Shown: positions 1 through 12,052, counted from the first letter of the stretch. The stretch: DNA of 64,000 bases from Entoloma clypeatum (GCA_963565915.1 OY751486.1:2046001-2110000), one strand, 5' to 3'. Notes: generated from the letters alone by a model not told the origin. Translations and numbers: made by a program.

Positions 1-345
1 CTTACAATTTCCATGGAAGCATTTTTGCATGATGTACGACTCGAGCGCAAAGACCGAGTGCCGGTTCGGCGTGCTGAATGCTGTCGCCAGCTCCTCAGTG
101 ACTATATCCTGGTCGCACACGACAACCCCCCCCTCTCTCCGCTCCTCAATGACCTCATCCAGAAATTGCTTTGCTTGGTTGACGTGGTACCTGTAACCTT
201 CGTCGGTATTCTTCACGTTGACATATGCCTTGATCGCATTTGATTTCAGACGCTGCAGGGTCTCGAGGCTCTTCGCAGACCCCACCGTCTTCTTCTTCAT
301 TGCAGGCTTGGTTGCAGATGTCTTGGGTGTCCTTGTGGCAGCCAT
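1..345 (-). CDS. N-terminal part of an unidentified basidiomycete protein
   Basis: An open frame of 115 codons begins at an ATG at 345 and runs uninterrupted to the window edge. The first 25 residues are Lys/Thr/Ala-rich; the rest is a charged helical region (pieces such as KSLETLQRLKSNAIKAYVNV and RYHVNQAKQFLDEV). The last five bases read GTAAG on the minus strand, so an intron may begin at the edge, after a KCFHGN segment. The layout reminds me of a lineage-expanded basidiomycete family associated with tyrosine-recombinase (Crypton-like) elements, but no catalytic region is in the window. That assignment is from memory and weak. The coding call rests on the long open frame and the plausible donor. 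Confidence 0.5.
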   Translation of the reverse strand, partial: MAATRTPKTSATKPAMKKKTVGSAKSLETLQRLKSNAIKAYVNVKNTDEGYRYHVNQAKQFLDEVIEERREGGVVVCDQDIVTEELATAFSTPNRHSVFALESYIMQKCFHGNCK

Positions 346-545
346 GGTGGGGTGGTTGACGTGGCAATGTTGATATGTCTCAGAGGTATTCCACCTCGTC
401 AGAAAATCAACCTCCGATATGAAAAATATCAAATCTGTTGACTGTCTTGTAGTATGTGTGAATAGATACAATAGATATATACAATACAAGAGACTTTTTC
501 GCAACAGACAGTGAGAAGACACTACTATACTAATTTGGAAAACTG

Positions 546-2631
546 TTAGGTCAAATTGACAAACCCCAAGAACCTCAAGCCACAGCTTTCAGCTGCAATG
601 CGCGCATGTTCCTCTTCATCCAAGCCATCCTGTCTACTATCTGCTGCTTCTGGGCTACAATCCTTGCTCAGATCGATAAATCCACAAAAAATCGATCCAC
701 AGCGCTCGACATTGATGCACGCAGCTCTCTCCTCATCCAACTCACATGTCCGTGGGCCCCCACCCTGGCCAGAGCTGGAGCGGCGGGTGGTCCTGACATG
801 TCATGGATGGGCTGTGCAGAGTGCATGGGGCCAAAGATCTGTTGACAGGTGGTCAGTCTGATTGAATGGGTGATACACAGCATGTTTTTTTTTACCGGTT
901 TGACATGGGGAGCATTGAGTCTCTGGCCAAACGACTCGACGAGTTGTGGGAGGACGTGCTTGAGAATGGTCCTCGGCGCCCAGACCAACATTGAGGCCCT
1001 GTGTGGCAAAGGATCCAGATGTGGGATGATTGCACGTAGCCCACAGATGGTCGCGGCCACAAGAGAGTGGGTTCCGATCTCGAACATGTAGCCTGGCACA
1101 ACAGGCCCTCGTGAAGGTGCACCGGGACCAAGGGATTTCTTCTTGATCCAGAGTATGTTGTCGTGGGTGAAGTCTGGGCTCGCGCTGTTCAAAACATGAG
1201 CTGCGAGTGTGGCATTGACATTCGTGGGCTGGTTGGGGTGGATTGTCAGAATGAGGAACAAAAATGCGAGGCGCAAAAAAGACCTATGTTGAGAAGGTAT
1301 CAGAAGCAAATGCCAACCCATACATTGTCCCAAAACTGTTTCAAGATTTCACCTGATGATCCCCATGAAAAATATTTCTCACACCAGTCTGCAAGCAATG
1401 GGAGGTCTGGCTTCAGTTTTCCCCACTGTGAGGCATCGACAGCATCAGACAACGTGGCAGGATAGAGAAACAGACACAGGACGTCGAGCAGAGGAAACAC
1501 AGGGGTGATGTTATATGCGGCGCGGGATTGCTTGACAAGAAGGACATGGTCTGGGTGGGTCCCATGCAAGCTGGACCCCAAGTCTCGCCCTCCATTCCCT
1601 AAGGAACTTGTCAAGATCGGGCTGTGCCATGGTGCACACGGCATGCTCAAGTTCCTCAGTGAGTGCTGTTCCATCGCTGAGCCTGTGTGCTGTCATGATC
1701 CCGCAGCCCCTCAGACCCATCTGTTTGCATTTTGGACGTAAGATTCAGATGAACAGGCACTTGATCCAAAGAGTGGACTAACCATATCATAGTCATTACC
1801 AGCTAGAAGACCGACCAGACACATCTGCGCCTGCATCAGCGACACAGCAGGGTCGCTGCGGATGGCTTCGGTGGTGAACATGGTGATGTTGTCATGGTCA
1901 TGTGCGATGGTGGGGCTGGAGGTTGCGATCTCAGATGAACGGGCCGTGGCGAGCGGAATGGAAAGGCCTACATTCATATAATGTGTGTCGCCCCAAAGAG
2001 AAGCACGTCGGCATCATCTGTCCAGACAGCATCGATTCTTCCCGTTCGGTTGAGCCATGCAAGCTCTGCCTCTGCTTCTCCCCAAGCCTGAGAAAAATGC
2101 TCAGTGCGAGGGTTTCCGTGGGAGGTGATTCACTCACCACATATGAGTGAAATCCAGCTCTCTTGATGAGCTCTTCATAAGCACGCATCAGCGCATGAGG
2201 TGCCGTTTTCACCTTGCAGCCGCGCTTGACAGATGGCCATTCAGGGCCGTTGAAAACAAAGATGGCAGTGACAGCGACGGATAAGAGCCGACAGATCTGC
2301 CAAAAGAGAATCTGCAGAGGCAGATTCTCACCGACCTGCATGCAGGATCCTCGACTTCGGGGGTGACACTGCGCGCGAGTGAGAAGTATACTTGGTAGGT
2401 CGGATATCAGCAAACAAGACCCATTCAAAACGGGAGCACTCACCTTGCGTCGATTCCAATAAAAAGTGTCCCATGTCTGCGCCGACATGGCTCGAATCCC
2501 TCATCAGTTGCAACTTGGGTGGGGCACAAACTTCTGCTGCTGGTTGCAAAATCTGCTCCAAGGTGTCATCAGTGATATCTCGAGGAGCACCTGCAGAGTC
2601 GGCTCACATTCCAAAGCCCAGGAACTCCTAT
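546..2631 (-). pseudogene. Decayed XPG/GEN1-like structure-specific nuclease
   Basis: Read from 2631 downwards, the pieces follow the order of XPG/Rad2-family nucleases such as GEN1/Yen1, which cut flap and Holliday-junction DNA. The first is GVPGLWN (conserved N-terminus, but its start codon is ATA). Then come a GIDA segment, an IFVFNGP...KRG strand, and the XPG-I core, where GEAEAELAWLNR and WTDDADVLLFG supply the acidic metal ligands. Next are LVGLLAGNDYD and GLRGCG, then C-terminal pieces to about 870. Introns are recognisable (for example GTGAGTG...CTCAG before the XPG-I core). The frame breaks near 1977, 1570, 740 and 2330, so this is a pseudogene. The tail (546-740) holds two related segments, DEERAACINVERCG and DEEEHARIAAESCG. 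Such PIN-domain genes are expanded in agaricomycetes. Family assignment is firm; exon joins are approximate. Confidence 0.82.
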
Positions 2632-2862
2632 TGTCGTGGTTTGTCGGCAAGACTTGCATCTTCCGAGACAACAGGTGGTGCAAGGTCATGGTTCAGGAGG
2701 GTGAGAGAAAGAAAGCACCATTTTGGGAGCTTTGAGAACAGGCTGTCAGCCATGCATGGGCCAAGAATACTCAGCTGCCAGCTAAGAGCTGGATGTCGAT
2801 GGGGAGTGCAGCCAACAAATGTTGATGTTGCGACCCAGCTGTCACCGAACAGATTGGCCATG

Positions 2863-2892
2863 CAAACAAACAAACAAACAAACAAACAAACA
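2863..2892. repeat. CAAA tetranucleotide microsatellite
   Basis: About seven perfect CAAA units in tandem. Confidence 0.95.
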
Positions 2893-3137
2893 CATCAACA
2901 AAACAACGTGTCACGTCAATGCTCATGGCCCGAGATGCTGCAAGTACAGATGCTCAATCATAGAACCAGGTGATGCCTGTGAGGAATGTGCTCCTCCTTT
3001 TGATATATAGGAAATGTAATAGACAATAACCATCTGTCATGCAGCACCCTATACTCAATGCAATGTGTAATACCATCGTCACTCATGGACTCTCTTTTTT
3101 AGTAAGGTGTTCTGCAGGTTTTACTCAGTCAGATTTA

Positions 3138-3232
3138 CCGTAAATTTATGAAATTTACAGATTTACAAGCGGCGGGAGGAAAGCCCATGCATTAGGGCTT
3201 TCTGTCCGACAGACACCGTAAATTTATGATTC
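3138..3232. repeat. Palindrome pair with flanking direct repeats
   Basis: Two perfect 7-bp hairpins lie close together: GTAAATT/AATTTAC at 3140-3158 and AAAGCCC/GGGCTTT at 3181-3202. The 15-mer ACCGTAAATTTATGA occurs at both ends (3138 and about 3218). It could be the footprint of a small excised or decayed inverted-repeat element. Confidence 0.6.
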
Positions 3233-4015
3233 AGGGCTCAATGAGGTCCCACATCAAACTCGCAGCCCTTAGGGTCTTGCGCAACTTTGATTTTTTCAGG
3301 GAAGGCCAGAATCTGCATGATTGTTCTGAGCCATACCTGTGGATCATGGGTGACAAAAACTCCCAGAATCCTCACATTGGCACAGTGCTTATTCAAGTCA
3401 TGTATCAAAATAGGTTCTATCCTTGCAATGCTAAGTATCTCGACTGTTTGAAAGGCACCCCAGGGGATGTACAATTAGGAAAGGCTCAATGAAAACTCTT
3501 AGCATGATCATGAATGCAATGCCGAACATGGATGTACCATCCTCTGTGTTGATGCAGAAGTGATGAAAAAGAATTGTTTAGAAACAAAGAAGACCGTGGC
3601 TGCAAAACCCATACCTACACACCTTATCACCCAGTTGTGAAAGCCATCAAGATGTTCTCTTTGTGTGGAGGAGGGCAGGGGAGCTGAGGGCAAAACGAGG
3701 GAGGGACATGTCGTGCAAAGGCAGCAGCTGGACGGCTGGACATGTTCGAGAACTTGGTCAATGAGCTGGAGCGATCACCATGATGAGGGTTCATGAGATC
3801 TCACATCTTGATGTGGCGTGATGGCTGGTTGGGGGTGATTTGGGTGCTGGCAAACCCTGGCTGGGCGGTAACAGGCCCTACTCGGGTCCCCTCGGCTGCC
3901 ACAGCTGACATCACTACTGAAGACGGTTGCCCTCTGGTGCTCGATCATGGGCAAAGGGTGAACACCGTCTTTACCGATTTTATCACCCCACCTCATAAAA
4001 CGGCTTGATTAAGGC

Positions 4016-4333
4016 TACTTATCATCCCGACTCGGCGCCCTCTTACAAATACACTATGTCTAATACCTACTTTTGCTCCCTTAGATTCCCAGTATGACTC
4101 AGTCCGCAGGAGCTTTACTCAGCTCCGCAGTAGTATTACTCAGTCCGCAGTCGTCTTACTCATGCGCACTGCCTTCTGCAGTTACTGACTCATTCGCTAC
4201 CACTCATAGTCAGTACTATATAAACCTCATGTACCATAGCTACATTCCTTAGATTTAGCAATCACATTGCTCTTTGCCTTTCCACTTCCTGCATACTCTG
4301 CCCGAACCTTGGAACGGTTTGTTAAGCATAACA
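4016..4333 (+). repeat. Gypsy-A 5' LTR, truncated at its start
   Basis: Matches the 29467-29848 LTR from its position of about 50 onward and ends in GTTAAGCATAACA. It contains tandem-like CTTACTCAG...CCGCAG segments and a TATATAAA box. The first ~50 bp, including the TG terminus, are missing. Confidence 0.88.
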
Positions 4334-4346
4334 AGTTGCTAAATCT
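4251..4346 (+). promoter_or_regulatory. Gypsy-A self-primer and primer-binding site
   Basis: AGATTTAGCAA at 4251-4261 lies about 30 bp after the TATA box. The exact reverse complement TTGCTAAATCT lies at 4336-4346, two bases inside the LTR end. This is the geometry of Tf1-type self-priming, where the mRNA 5' end folds onto the primer-binding site. Confidence 0.75.
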
Positions 4347-5915
4347 CGTTAGGTTCGCCCAGAGCGAAGCCCGACAGGAGGAGCTAAGTCCTCGAGACAG
4401 TATCAATTTTACACTTATCCAGCAGTACATCGAATCGGAGATCTGTCGCATCCTACAGCAGGTGCTTGACGAAGAACTAGACAACGACGAGCATCGCCCC
4501 CATGGCAAGATCGCAGAGAGCATCCATCTTGCTCAACAACACCAGATCGCGCGTTACAACGCCTGACAGAACGAACTCGAAAGCTTTCGCATTCAAGAAG
4601 GACCTCAGACAGGTCGGATCACAGAGATCAAAGAGTTTATCGGTGTCCAGACAACTGTTATCAGAAGATTGATTAGGATGCTCACATCAAGACGTCCCAG
4701 AGCCATATCATCACGTCTTACTCAAAGGAGCAGATCTACGCCCACTTCACTACCAGTGAGCAACAGACCGAGTACAACCGTTGGGCATGAAACAAGAGAC
4801 TTGACCCCTTCTCGCAACCAACAGACCTGCAGGAACAGAGATTTCTTAGAGATCTACAGAGGAAATACCCCAAACGTTTTGCCACCGATTCCGCCGATGA
4901 GTCCCCTGACGAATTTGCTTTTGACTCCGCGCAGTCAGATATTGAACAGACACCTAGAACAGGGACTCATTTTCAACCCTTACCTGTATCCCGAACCCAA
5001 TCTTCATCCCAACAATCCGACCCCTCTCCTTCTCCGCAGACTCTAGACATGGCAGAAGCTCTGGCAGTACAAACAATGGATACATCCAAGATCATCAAAG
5101 ATCCTGGAATGTTCAAGGACAGACACACCTTTGACGAGTGGTGGAAAGCCACCAAACTATACATCAGGTTCCAAAAGAGCCTAACAGATGATCAGAAGAT
5201 TCTTGCGGTGCTATCCCGCATGATGGAAGGGCCCGGCAGGCACTGTGCCAGTAACAAGTTAGACGCTCTTGCTGTTGACAACAAGAACATCACCTGGCTA
5301 GGTTTCTCCGATAATATCGCCACATGATTCTCTATCGCCAACAAGTCAGTCGCTGCCAAAGCAAGACTCAAAGTCCTGAGACAAGAGAAATGCACCGTCG
5401 ACAAATTCTTAGACAAATTCAAAGAGCTCTTGAAGCTGTCAAACCTTGGCAAAGAGACTGGGAAATACATCCTAGAAAAGAACATCAACTGCAGAATCTC
5501 TGAACAAGTGGCTAGTGATGGCAAGATGTACTCTGAGTACGCAAAGGAGATCCAAAACAAGGGATCACAGATGGAGGGACATGCACTGGTCATCCGAGGT
5601 GGCAGCAACATGCACACCAGATCGGGTACCACTTATGGTGGTCAGGGCAAGGCCATGGAAATCAACAAAGCAGGGGTAGCCCATTGCTACAACTGTCAAC
5701 GCTTCGGTCACCTTGCTAAGGACTGCAGCACCCCAAAGAAGAAAGATGGTCGCAAATGTTTCAACTGTGACCAAGAAGGCCATATTGCGCACAACTGCCA
5801 CAAGCCGAAGAAGAACTCCAGAAGGGTTAGGAAGTTGTCTGAGGAAGATGCCAAGAATGATGAAACCACAATCTTAGAAGCTGACGAGAAGGATTTTCCC
5901 CAAGGGTCCGATTAA
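4347..5915 (+). pseudogene. Gypsy-A leader ORF and gag
   Basis: Two overlapping frames. The leader frame (to about 5046) encodes a helical, charged segment (QQYIESEICRILQQVLDEEL) and is broken by TGA near 4564. The gag frame starts near 4735 and ends at 5915. It has a capsid-like region (DEWWKATKLYIRFQ) and two CCHC zinc knuckles, CYNCQRFGHLAKDC and CFNCDQEGHIAHNC, which in Gag bind RNA. In-frame TGA codons near 4790 and at 5325 replace CGA codons present in Gypsy-B. The last knuckle keeps its Cys/His ligands. Nonfunctional. Confidence 0.85.
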
Positions 5916-5965
5916 ACGATGCTAAGTCGCGACCCTTATCTATTAAACGGACTTGCTTGCCTTGT

Positions 5966-6055
5966 ATGACTGCAGACAATAGAACCTATGTCATCCCTGC
6001 CAAGCGAGCCTCTGCATCGACTAAGATTGTGAAGGGAGACATCTGGAAACCATGG
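5966..6055 (+). pseudogene. Gypsy-A pol, first fragment
   Basis: Begins ATG ACT GCA GAC, matching the start of pol in Gypsy-C, and runs through an IPAKRASASTKIVKGD segment. It then jumps at GGGAGACAT directly to the QETMEA codons, so roughly 235 bp of the protease region present in Gypsy-B and C (including the catalytic DSG) were deleted before Copia-1 inserted. Pol resumes at 12352. Confidence 0.8.
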
Positions 6056-6347
6056 TGTTGAACGAGTTCCACTTCCATTAGATGTGCCATGTGCTCAACC
6101 CCATGACATACAAATAGTGTACAAATAAGTAGACTAGTATATAAGACTGTCCTTATTCTCTGTGCAATATAACGCTCTTACTGAGTAACCCCCACCTTGC
6201 AAACACCTCCCAAGGTTAGTAGTAAGGTTCCCCCTCTATCGTAGATACACGATTCGTAGCACGTATCATAGAGTATGCTAGGACTGCATGACGACCCATC
6301 CACTGTGATCACCTCCAGTGTTGATGTGATCATATGCTGTTCGAACA
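6056..6347 (+). repeat. Copia-1 5' LTR
   Basis: 292 bp, TG...CA. TATATAAG box at 6138-6145. Differs from its own 3' LTR at roughly twenty positions and by two single-base gaps, which is unexpectedly high for so near-identical a copy pair. Confidence 0.93.
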
Positions 6348-6359
6348 GGTTATGAGCCC
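6348..6359 (+). promoter_or_regulatory. Copia-1 primer-binding site for half tRNA-iMet
   Basis: GGTTATGAGCCC directly follows the LTR. Its complement GGGCTCATAACC is the conserved anticodon arm of initiator tRNA-Met, so priming by an internally cleaved iMet tRNA is inferred, as known for Drosophila copia (GGTTATGGGCCC). Confidence 0.75.
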
Positions 6360-6745
6360 TGAGACTCGCCATTGCGCTCATCGCTGGCAGTCTTAGTAGA
6401 CTCAATGCCGCTACATCGAGAATGCGATAGATCAAGTGCACCTCGATCTGTACATACAACATCAATGATTATGTGAATGAATAATCCCACATCATCGTGT
6501 AGCGCAATGAGCTAGCAGATCCGGGTGATAATACCCCGATGATCGTGATGCCCATCCACCTCCATACATGTGTCTACCAGTTAACTCTGTGTATGACATT
6601 AAACGTGGAATAGGGGTCTGATGGACCCTAGTGGAGCAAAACACATGTTGCTGTGTCCCTGTTTCATCTAAAGATGCAGTGATTTGACATGTGACTGACA
6701 CATTCTATTTCCAGTCTTTTGCGCTCTCACCCTTCGCATCGAATC

Positions 6746-7321
6746 ATGTCTTCTTTTGATTACAAATCCGCTGTTGTCAAGATGGCCGGCTCTAACTGGA
6801 AGGAGTGGAGCGATAAGATGACAGGGTTCTTACAGTTTGAAGGGACCTGGATGCTTGTATCCGGGGACTGGAAATAGCCATCCTCCCTGACAGCCACTTC
6901 GATGTCTGAACAACGAAAGGAGTTCCGCGAGTGGAAGGAGAAAGACTTGAAAGCGCGCGGCGCAATCGTCTTATCTCTGGTGGAATCTGTAAAGCATGAG
7001 GTTACAGCATTCGAAGCTTCAAAAGAAGTTTGGGATCAGCTGAAGGTTCTCTTTGAGAACAAAGGCCCCGACAAGATGTTCAAGGACTTTGCCTTGACTC
7101 TTGATTGGCACCTGTCCGGTGGTGACCCCCGTCCGGAATTCTCCAAATTCTGTGATCTCTTGGCACGCCTCAACGGGCACAAGATCCCCTTCGCTGGAAA
7201 ATTGCAAGGGATGCTTGCTGTGCACCGTCTACCTCCCAAATGGAAACATCTTGGTTCGCATCTTGCCAAGGAATGGAAGTTGGATACTTTCAAACTATCA
7301 GATGTTGAAGAGATTGTAAAG
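6746..7321 (+). pseudogene. Copia-1 gag
   Basis: Starts at ATG (MSSFDYKSAVVKMAGSNWKEW), the usual copia Gag opening that senses a WxxW target. A TAG at 6875 interrupts it in frame after 43 codons. The reading frame then continues to EEIVK at 7321 with an unmistakable Gag/UBN2-type domain (DQLKVLFENKGPDKMFKDFA). At 7322 a GTGAAT donor and an acceptor at 7389 bound a possible 68-nt intron; removing it joins Gag in frame to the downstream ORF. The same TAG is in Copia-2. Confidence 0.8.
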
Positions 7322-7389
7322 GTGAATCTTTATGATTAAATTCTAGTAAAACAAAATAAAACAAAATGAAAAAAGATTGTAACCACAGA

Positions 7390-10300
7390 GTATATGCGTG
7401 TACAAGCCGAAGCACAACTTCCGGCTGCCAACAAGATCTCCGCTGTCAAGCGGAAAGGACAGGAACCCCACTGGCGCAATGGTCCGGGACCTGCTGATGC
7501 TTCTGGGTCAAACCAGAATTCCGGCAAAACTCAACAACAGAACAAAGGAAAAGGAAAGGCAAAGGAGACACCGTCGAACAACTCCGGTGATCATAATAAG
7601 AAGCAGCCATTTGTACCCAAAAAGGAAGGGTCACGGAGTTGGAAAAAGGCCCAGCGCGCCCAAGAAGCCGCTGCAGGCGACACCGCCGGCTGCTCTCATG
7701 TTGCCTCATCGGCAATGACTATGAATCTGCCGACACTCTCCTTCACCACTGTCACAGGCTCGGGACGTGTCATTCCCTCCCAACAATCTTCTACTCGGAC
7801 GACTGACCCTCGTCGTCCTCCTCCTCTCGAATCACGTTTGACATCTAGTCCCGCTGAACAAATCATGACTTCAGGTGCAAGAGAGCTTCTCAATCGCATG
7901 ACAAACACATCCGTGCAGCGTTTCACAGGTGCTCCGGTTAATAAACTGTCGATGTACCCTGAGATGCAGGCAGCGCGTGATGTTGTCACATCTCTTGGCA
8001 TTGTGGGAACATCCCAGACCCTCCAGAACATCAATAACGTCATATACCCTGAAGACATTCTAGGGATATATTTGACCCCTGACAATGAGGTAATGGACGA
8101 AGCTTCCCTGTTCCTGATGGAACGCCAAGATTATGATGCCGATACTGTGATGGACTTCGATGAGGAATATGAGTTTGATGAAGATGAACCTGGACCGTCC
8201 AAGCGGACACATTTCAGTTGGGCGGATGAAGTTAATGACGACCCGAGGTACGTTCTTTCACAAGTTTCACATGAGCACACAATGACAGAAGAACACACCA
8301 AGATTTGTGATGAGTCACTAGAACCGGGTCATAGTTATTTTAAATCACCTGTCGTTGCTGCCTCCTTCAAGGAGGAAATCTATGATCATTTTGCCTCATG
8401 TTTGAAATGTAAGAACAAATCCAAAGATACTAATGACGCCGAGTGGATCATGGATTCCGGCGCTAGTATGCACTTCACCTCAGAGATGAGTGACTTTGCA
8501 ACATACAAAGAAGAGAAATCGATCTGTACTGCCCAAACTGCGGGCAAAGCAAAGATCTCTATAAAAGGAAGAGGGACCGTGTTCATCACTCACACGATAC
8601 CATTGCGTCAAGGAAAGCCAAGAAATCTAACGACTCAGCTTTATCCGGTTTTACACATCCCGGAGCTTTCTACTCACCTCATGTCAATGGGCGAAATTCT
8701 TCAAGAATCTAGATTAAATGTCGCTGGCTCAGCTGACAATCTTAGTTTCTTCAAAGATGGAAAGTGTGTACTAAGATGTGAACCTCATTTTCCCGGTTCA
8801 ACTATATACTGGGTAAATACACGCATTGAACAAATCACGCAGCTAAATGCTAGAAATATCAATGTCTATAAAGCCGATTACAGCATTTGGCATCAGCAGT
8901 TTGCACACCCTGGTAAAGATGTTCTGAAAAAGGCACCCGACGCATGTGATGGATTCCCAGGGGACATCCAATTTCCCCTTAAGGATAAGCCATGCCGTCC
9001 CTGTGCAGAAGCGAAGTTGAGGTTGAAAAGTTTCCCTCCTTCATCTTCACGTGCTTCCAGACCTTTTGAGTTGCTCCATTCGGACCTCAAAGAGTTTCCA
9101 ATCGCCTCCTATCACAAATTTAAATACTATGTCAGCTTCTTGGATGACTATTCTGGGCATGCTTGGATGGTATTGTTGAAACTCAAATCCAATACCTCTG
9201 ATGCATTCAAAAAGTGGACAATGCTTATGAAAACCCAGTTTAATGCCCAATTTCGCCGATGGTGTTTTGACGGAGGGGGAGAGTTCGAAACTGGGGTAGT
9301 AAAATACCTTGAGGATCTTGGAATTGCCATGGAAATTTCAGCTCCTAATACACCCCAACAAAACGGTCGAGCCAAAAGGATTAACCGCACCATTGTAGAG
9401 AAAGCACAGGCGATGTGATTTGCCGCCTGCTTACCACAATCATGGTGGGAGTTTTGCGTTTTACACGCCGTGCATGTTTACAATCGCACGCCATTTATTG
9501 GAAAACACCTTTTGAATCTCTAAAAGGGGAAAAACCGGATGTATCAAATCTCCGTGTTTTAGGTTGTGCTGCCTATGTTTATATTCCTGAAGAACACTGT
9601 GTGAATAAATTAAATCCACGTGCGGAGCTTATGACCTTTATGGGTTTTAAACCAGGAATGAAAGCATATCAGTTTATGACTGATAAAAACAGTATCTTTA
9701 TTGGTACTACCGCGGTATTCAATGAAACACTCTTTCCAAGATGTCTGGATATCAAAGTGCCACAACACACACCCATGGGAAATGAGCCTTCCCATGATGA
9801 GTCTCAGGATGACGGAAACCCTGATGACGATGTTGATCACCACTTCGGAGACGGAGATGTTCATTATCATTCCCACCGGCGTAATCAGCCGAGCGGAGAT
9901 GAATCCTCCGATCCCCCTTCTGCTCCAAATGGAAACCAGCGTGACGGCACTGATGTACCACCTTCAAATCAGGATGACCCTGAGGTCCAGAACCAGCCGG
10001 CAAATCCTCTGCCTGCTGATGACCCTCGACCACGAAGGAATGCTAACCTGCCTTGATGGGAAGGCAACATCTACGGGGAGCAACGGCACCCCACGCAACA
10101 ACAATGCGACATCAATCGCACACGCTCTTGGCGTGAAGCCATGAATCGAGAGAAACAACAGTGTGAGCCTTCGCGGCTCCGCAATGTTCCCCAATCACGA
10201 CAGGAAGAAGTGGAACCTAGTTTCCCCTTAGCCCCACCTGACGCAGGGCCTAGTGGATCTTCTGGTACTCCTCCCGATGACCCCAAAGTTCCTGATGATG

Positions 10301-12035
10301 AATCTTTGGAAGATACAGATGCAGAGAGCTTACTGCGTGAATGATGAATGATGTGGAGCTAGGTCCAAAAGCATTTAATTTGTACCTAGAACGATTAGTT
10401 CGGAAACAAGGGGGAGACACGAAACAGATCACTGAGTTGAACGCGCTACTTGCATCAGCCGTTCCTCACTCTGAATCTAATCTCTCACAGTTCCGTGATA
10501 TCCGAGAAATGAAGTTTTGCGACATTGCTAAAATGCCGAAAAACCTCCAGGATGAGTGGTTGGACGCATGCCATAAGGAACTTGATAGCATCAAGCAGTG
10601 TGATGTCTATGATCTAACACCTTTACCGACCGGACGGAAGGCCATCGGATCATGATGGGCCTTTGACATAAAGACCGATGGCCATAAAAAGGCTCGGCTT
10701 GTTGCACAAGGGTTCTCGCAAATCGAGGGAATTGATTTCAACGATGTATTCTCTCCTGTAGTTTGATTCGAGACAGTACGTCTCATGCTCGCTACCGCCG
10801 CACTTGAGAGTTGGGTGATTCTCGCGCTTGATGTAACTGCTGCTTTCCTTTATGGGAAACTCCAGGAAGAGTTATACATGATGCAACCCAAAGGCTTCAA
10901 AGTAAAAGGCAAAGAACTTCTTGTTTGGCGCCTGCATAAGGCAATTTACGGTTTGAAGCAGGCTGGACTTGCATGGTGGCATGCCATGGAGAAATCCATG
11001 AAGAAACTAGGTTTCCGAAGGGTCATATCTGACGCTGGAATTTTTGTTTTCTATTCCCCGAACGGAACCATCGTACTAGCAATAATCTATGTTGATGATG
11101 CAATGTTCATGGGACCAGACACTAAGCTTACAACCGTTAAAAGAGCCGAATTCATGGCTATTTGGGAATCTCATGATCTAGGTGAACCCACTGAATTCTT
11201 GAGAATGCGCATCACGCGTACCAAGAATACAATCATGATCGATCAATGTGCCTATTTACAGAAAGTAGTAGAGAGATTCGGCATGGCAAATGCAATGATT
11301 GCCAAGACTCCTCTACCTACTGGATATAAGCCAACAGCAAATGCTGGCACTGCCACTGCTGCGCTTCGATCACAATTTCAGCAGATCATAGGGTCTCTGC
11401 TATATTTAATGATTGGTACACAACCTGACATTGCCTTTGCTGTGATTACATTATCACAGTTCTCGGCAAATCCTACCCAGGAACACGTTGATAAAGCGAA
11501 GTATATAATCCACTATCTCATGGGCACTTCTGATTACCGACTGACGTATTCCAGTGATCAAAATGTGGGCTTACACGCCTACACAGATTCTGACTGGGCA
11601 TCCAATGAAATTAAGTGTTGAAGCTGCACCGGCTTTTTCCTGAAGCTTACAGGTGCTTCTGTAGGCTGGACTTGTCATCTACAAAAAACCATTGCCCACT
11701 CATCTACTGAAGCAGAGTACATGGCGATGTCTGATTGTGGCTGCCAAGTAAAATGGGTAATCCAACTCTTCCAGGAGATTGGCTTCCTAATGTGGAATGG
11801 CCCGATCTATGCCGACAATCATGGCTTGATCTTTATTGGGAACAACCCTGTACAGGAACACCGTACTAAGCATATCAATCTAAGATATCATGTCATCCGA
11901 GAGTACATCTCTCGTGGATTGATCACTGTAGAGTACATTGAAGGCACATCCAATCCCGCGGATATGCTAACTAAAAATCTTAGTCGGGAACTCTTTGAAA
12001 GATGTCGCCAATATTTAGGCTTGACATTTTTATAA
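7390..12035 (+). pseudogene. Copia-1 pol polyprotein (PR-IN-RT-RNase H)
   Basis: The frame from 7394 to 9418 (674 codons) holds a low-complexity Gag tail, the protease motif WIMDSGAS (about 8450), the integrase zinc site with paired His and CRPC Cys (8890-9010), and the catalytic core (SDLKEFP, FDGGGEF). It stops at TGA 9416. After a frame change near 9495 comes the integrase C-terminus (GCAAYVYIPEE); a second change lies near 10340. RT carries YVDD (about 11090), and RNase H carries DSDWAS, TEAEYMA and KHINLRYH. TGA stops at 10054, 10653, about 10765 and 11619 all sit where CGA is expected. Cannot encode an active polyprotein. Confidence 0.9.
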
Positions 12036-12052
12036 TCTGATGTATACACATC

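Larger units (their letters stand above)
2632..4015. other. Gene-poor stretch left of Gypsy-A
   Basis: No convincing gene. It contains a CAAA microsatellite, a palindrome-rich patch at 3138-3232, and an open minus-strand stretch at 3238-3474 with protein-like composition (NVRILGVFVTHDPQVWLRTI) that I cannot place; it might be a fragment of an F-box or leucine-rich-type protein. The segment 3784-4015 abuts the broken 5' LTR of Gypsy-A and matches neither the missing LTR start nor other sequence in the window. Confidence 0.5.

Noticed and set aside
668..1333. A 221-codon minus-strand open frame starting with a hydrophobic stretch, at first sight a membrane protein
   Set aside because: Its middle aligns with the C-terminal part of XPG/GEN1-like nucleases; the hydrophobic start is an intron or frameshift product.
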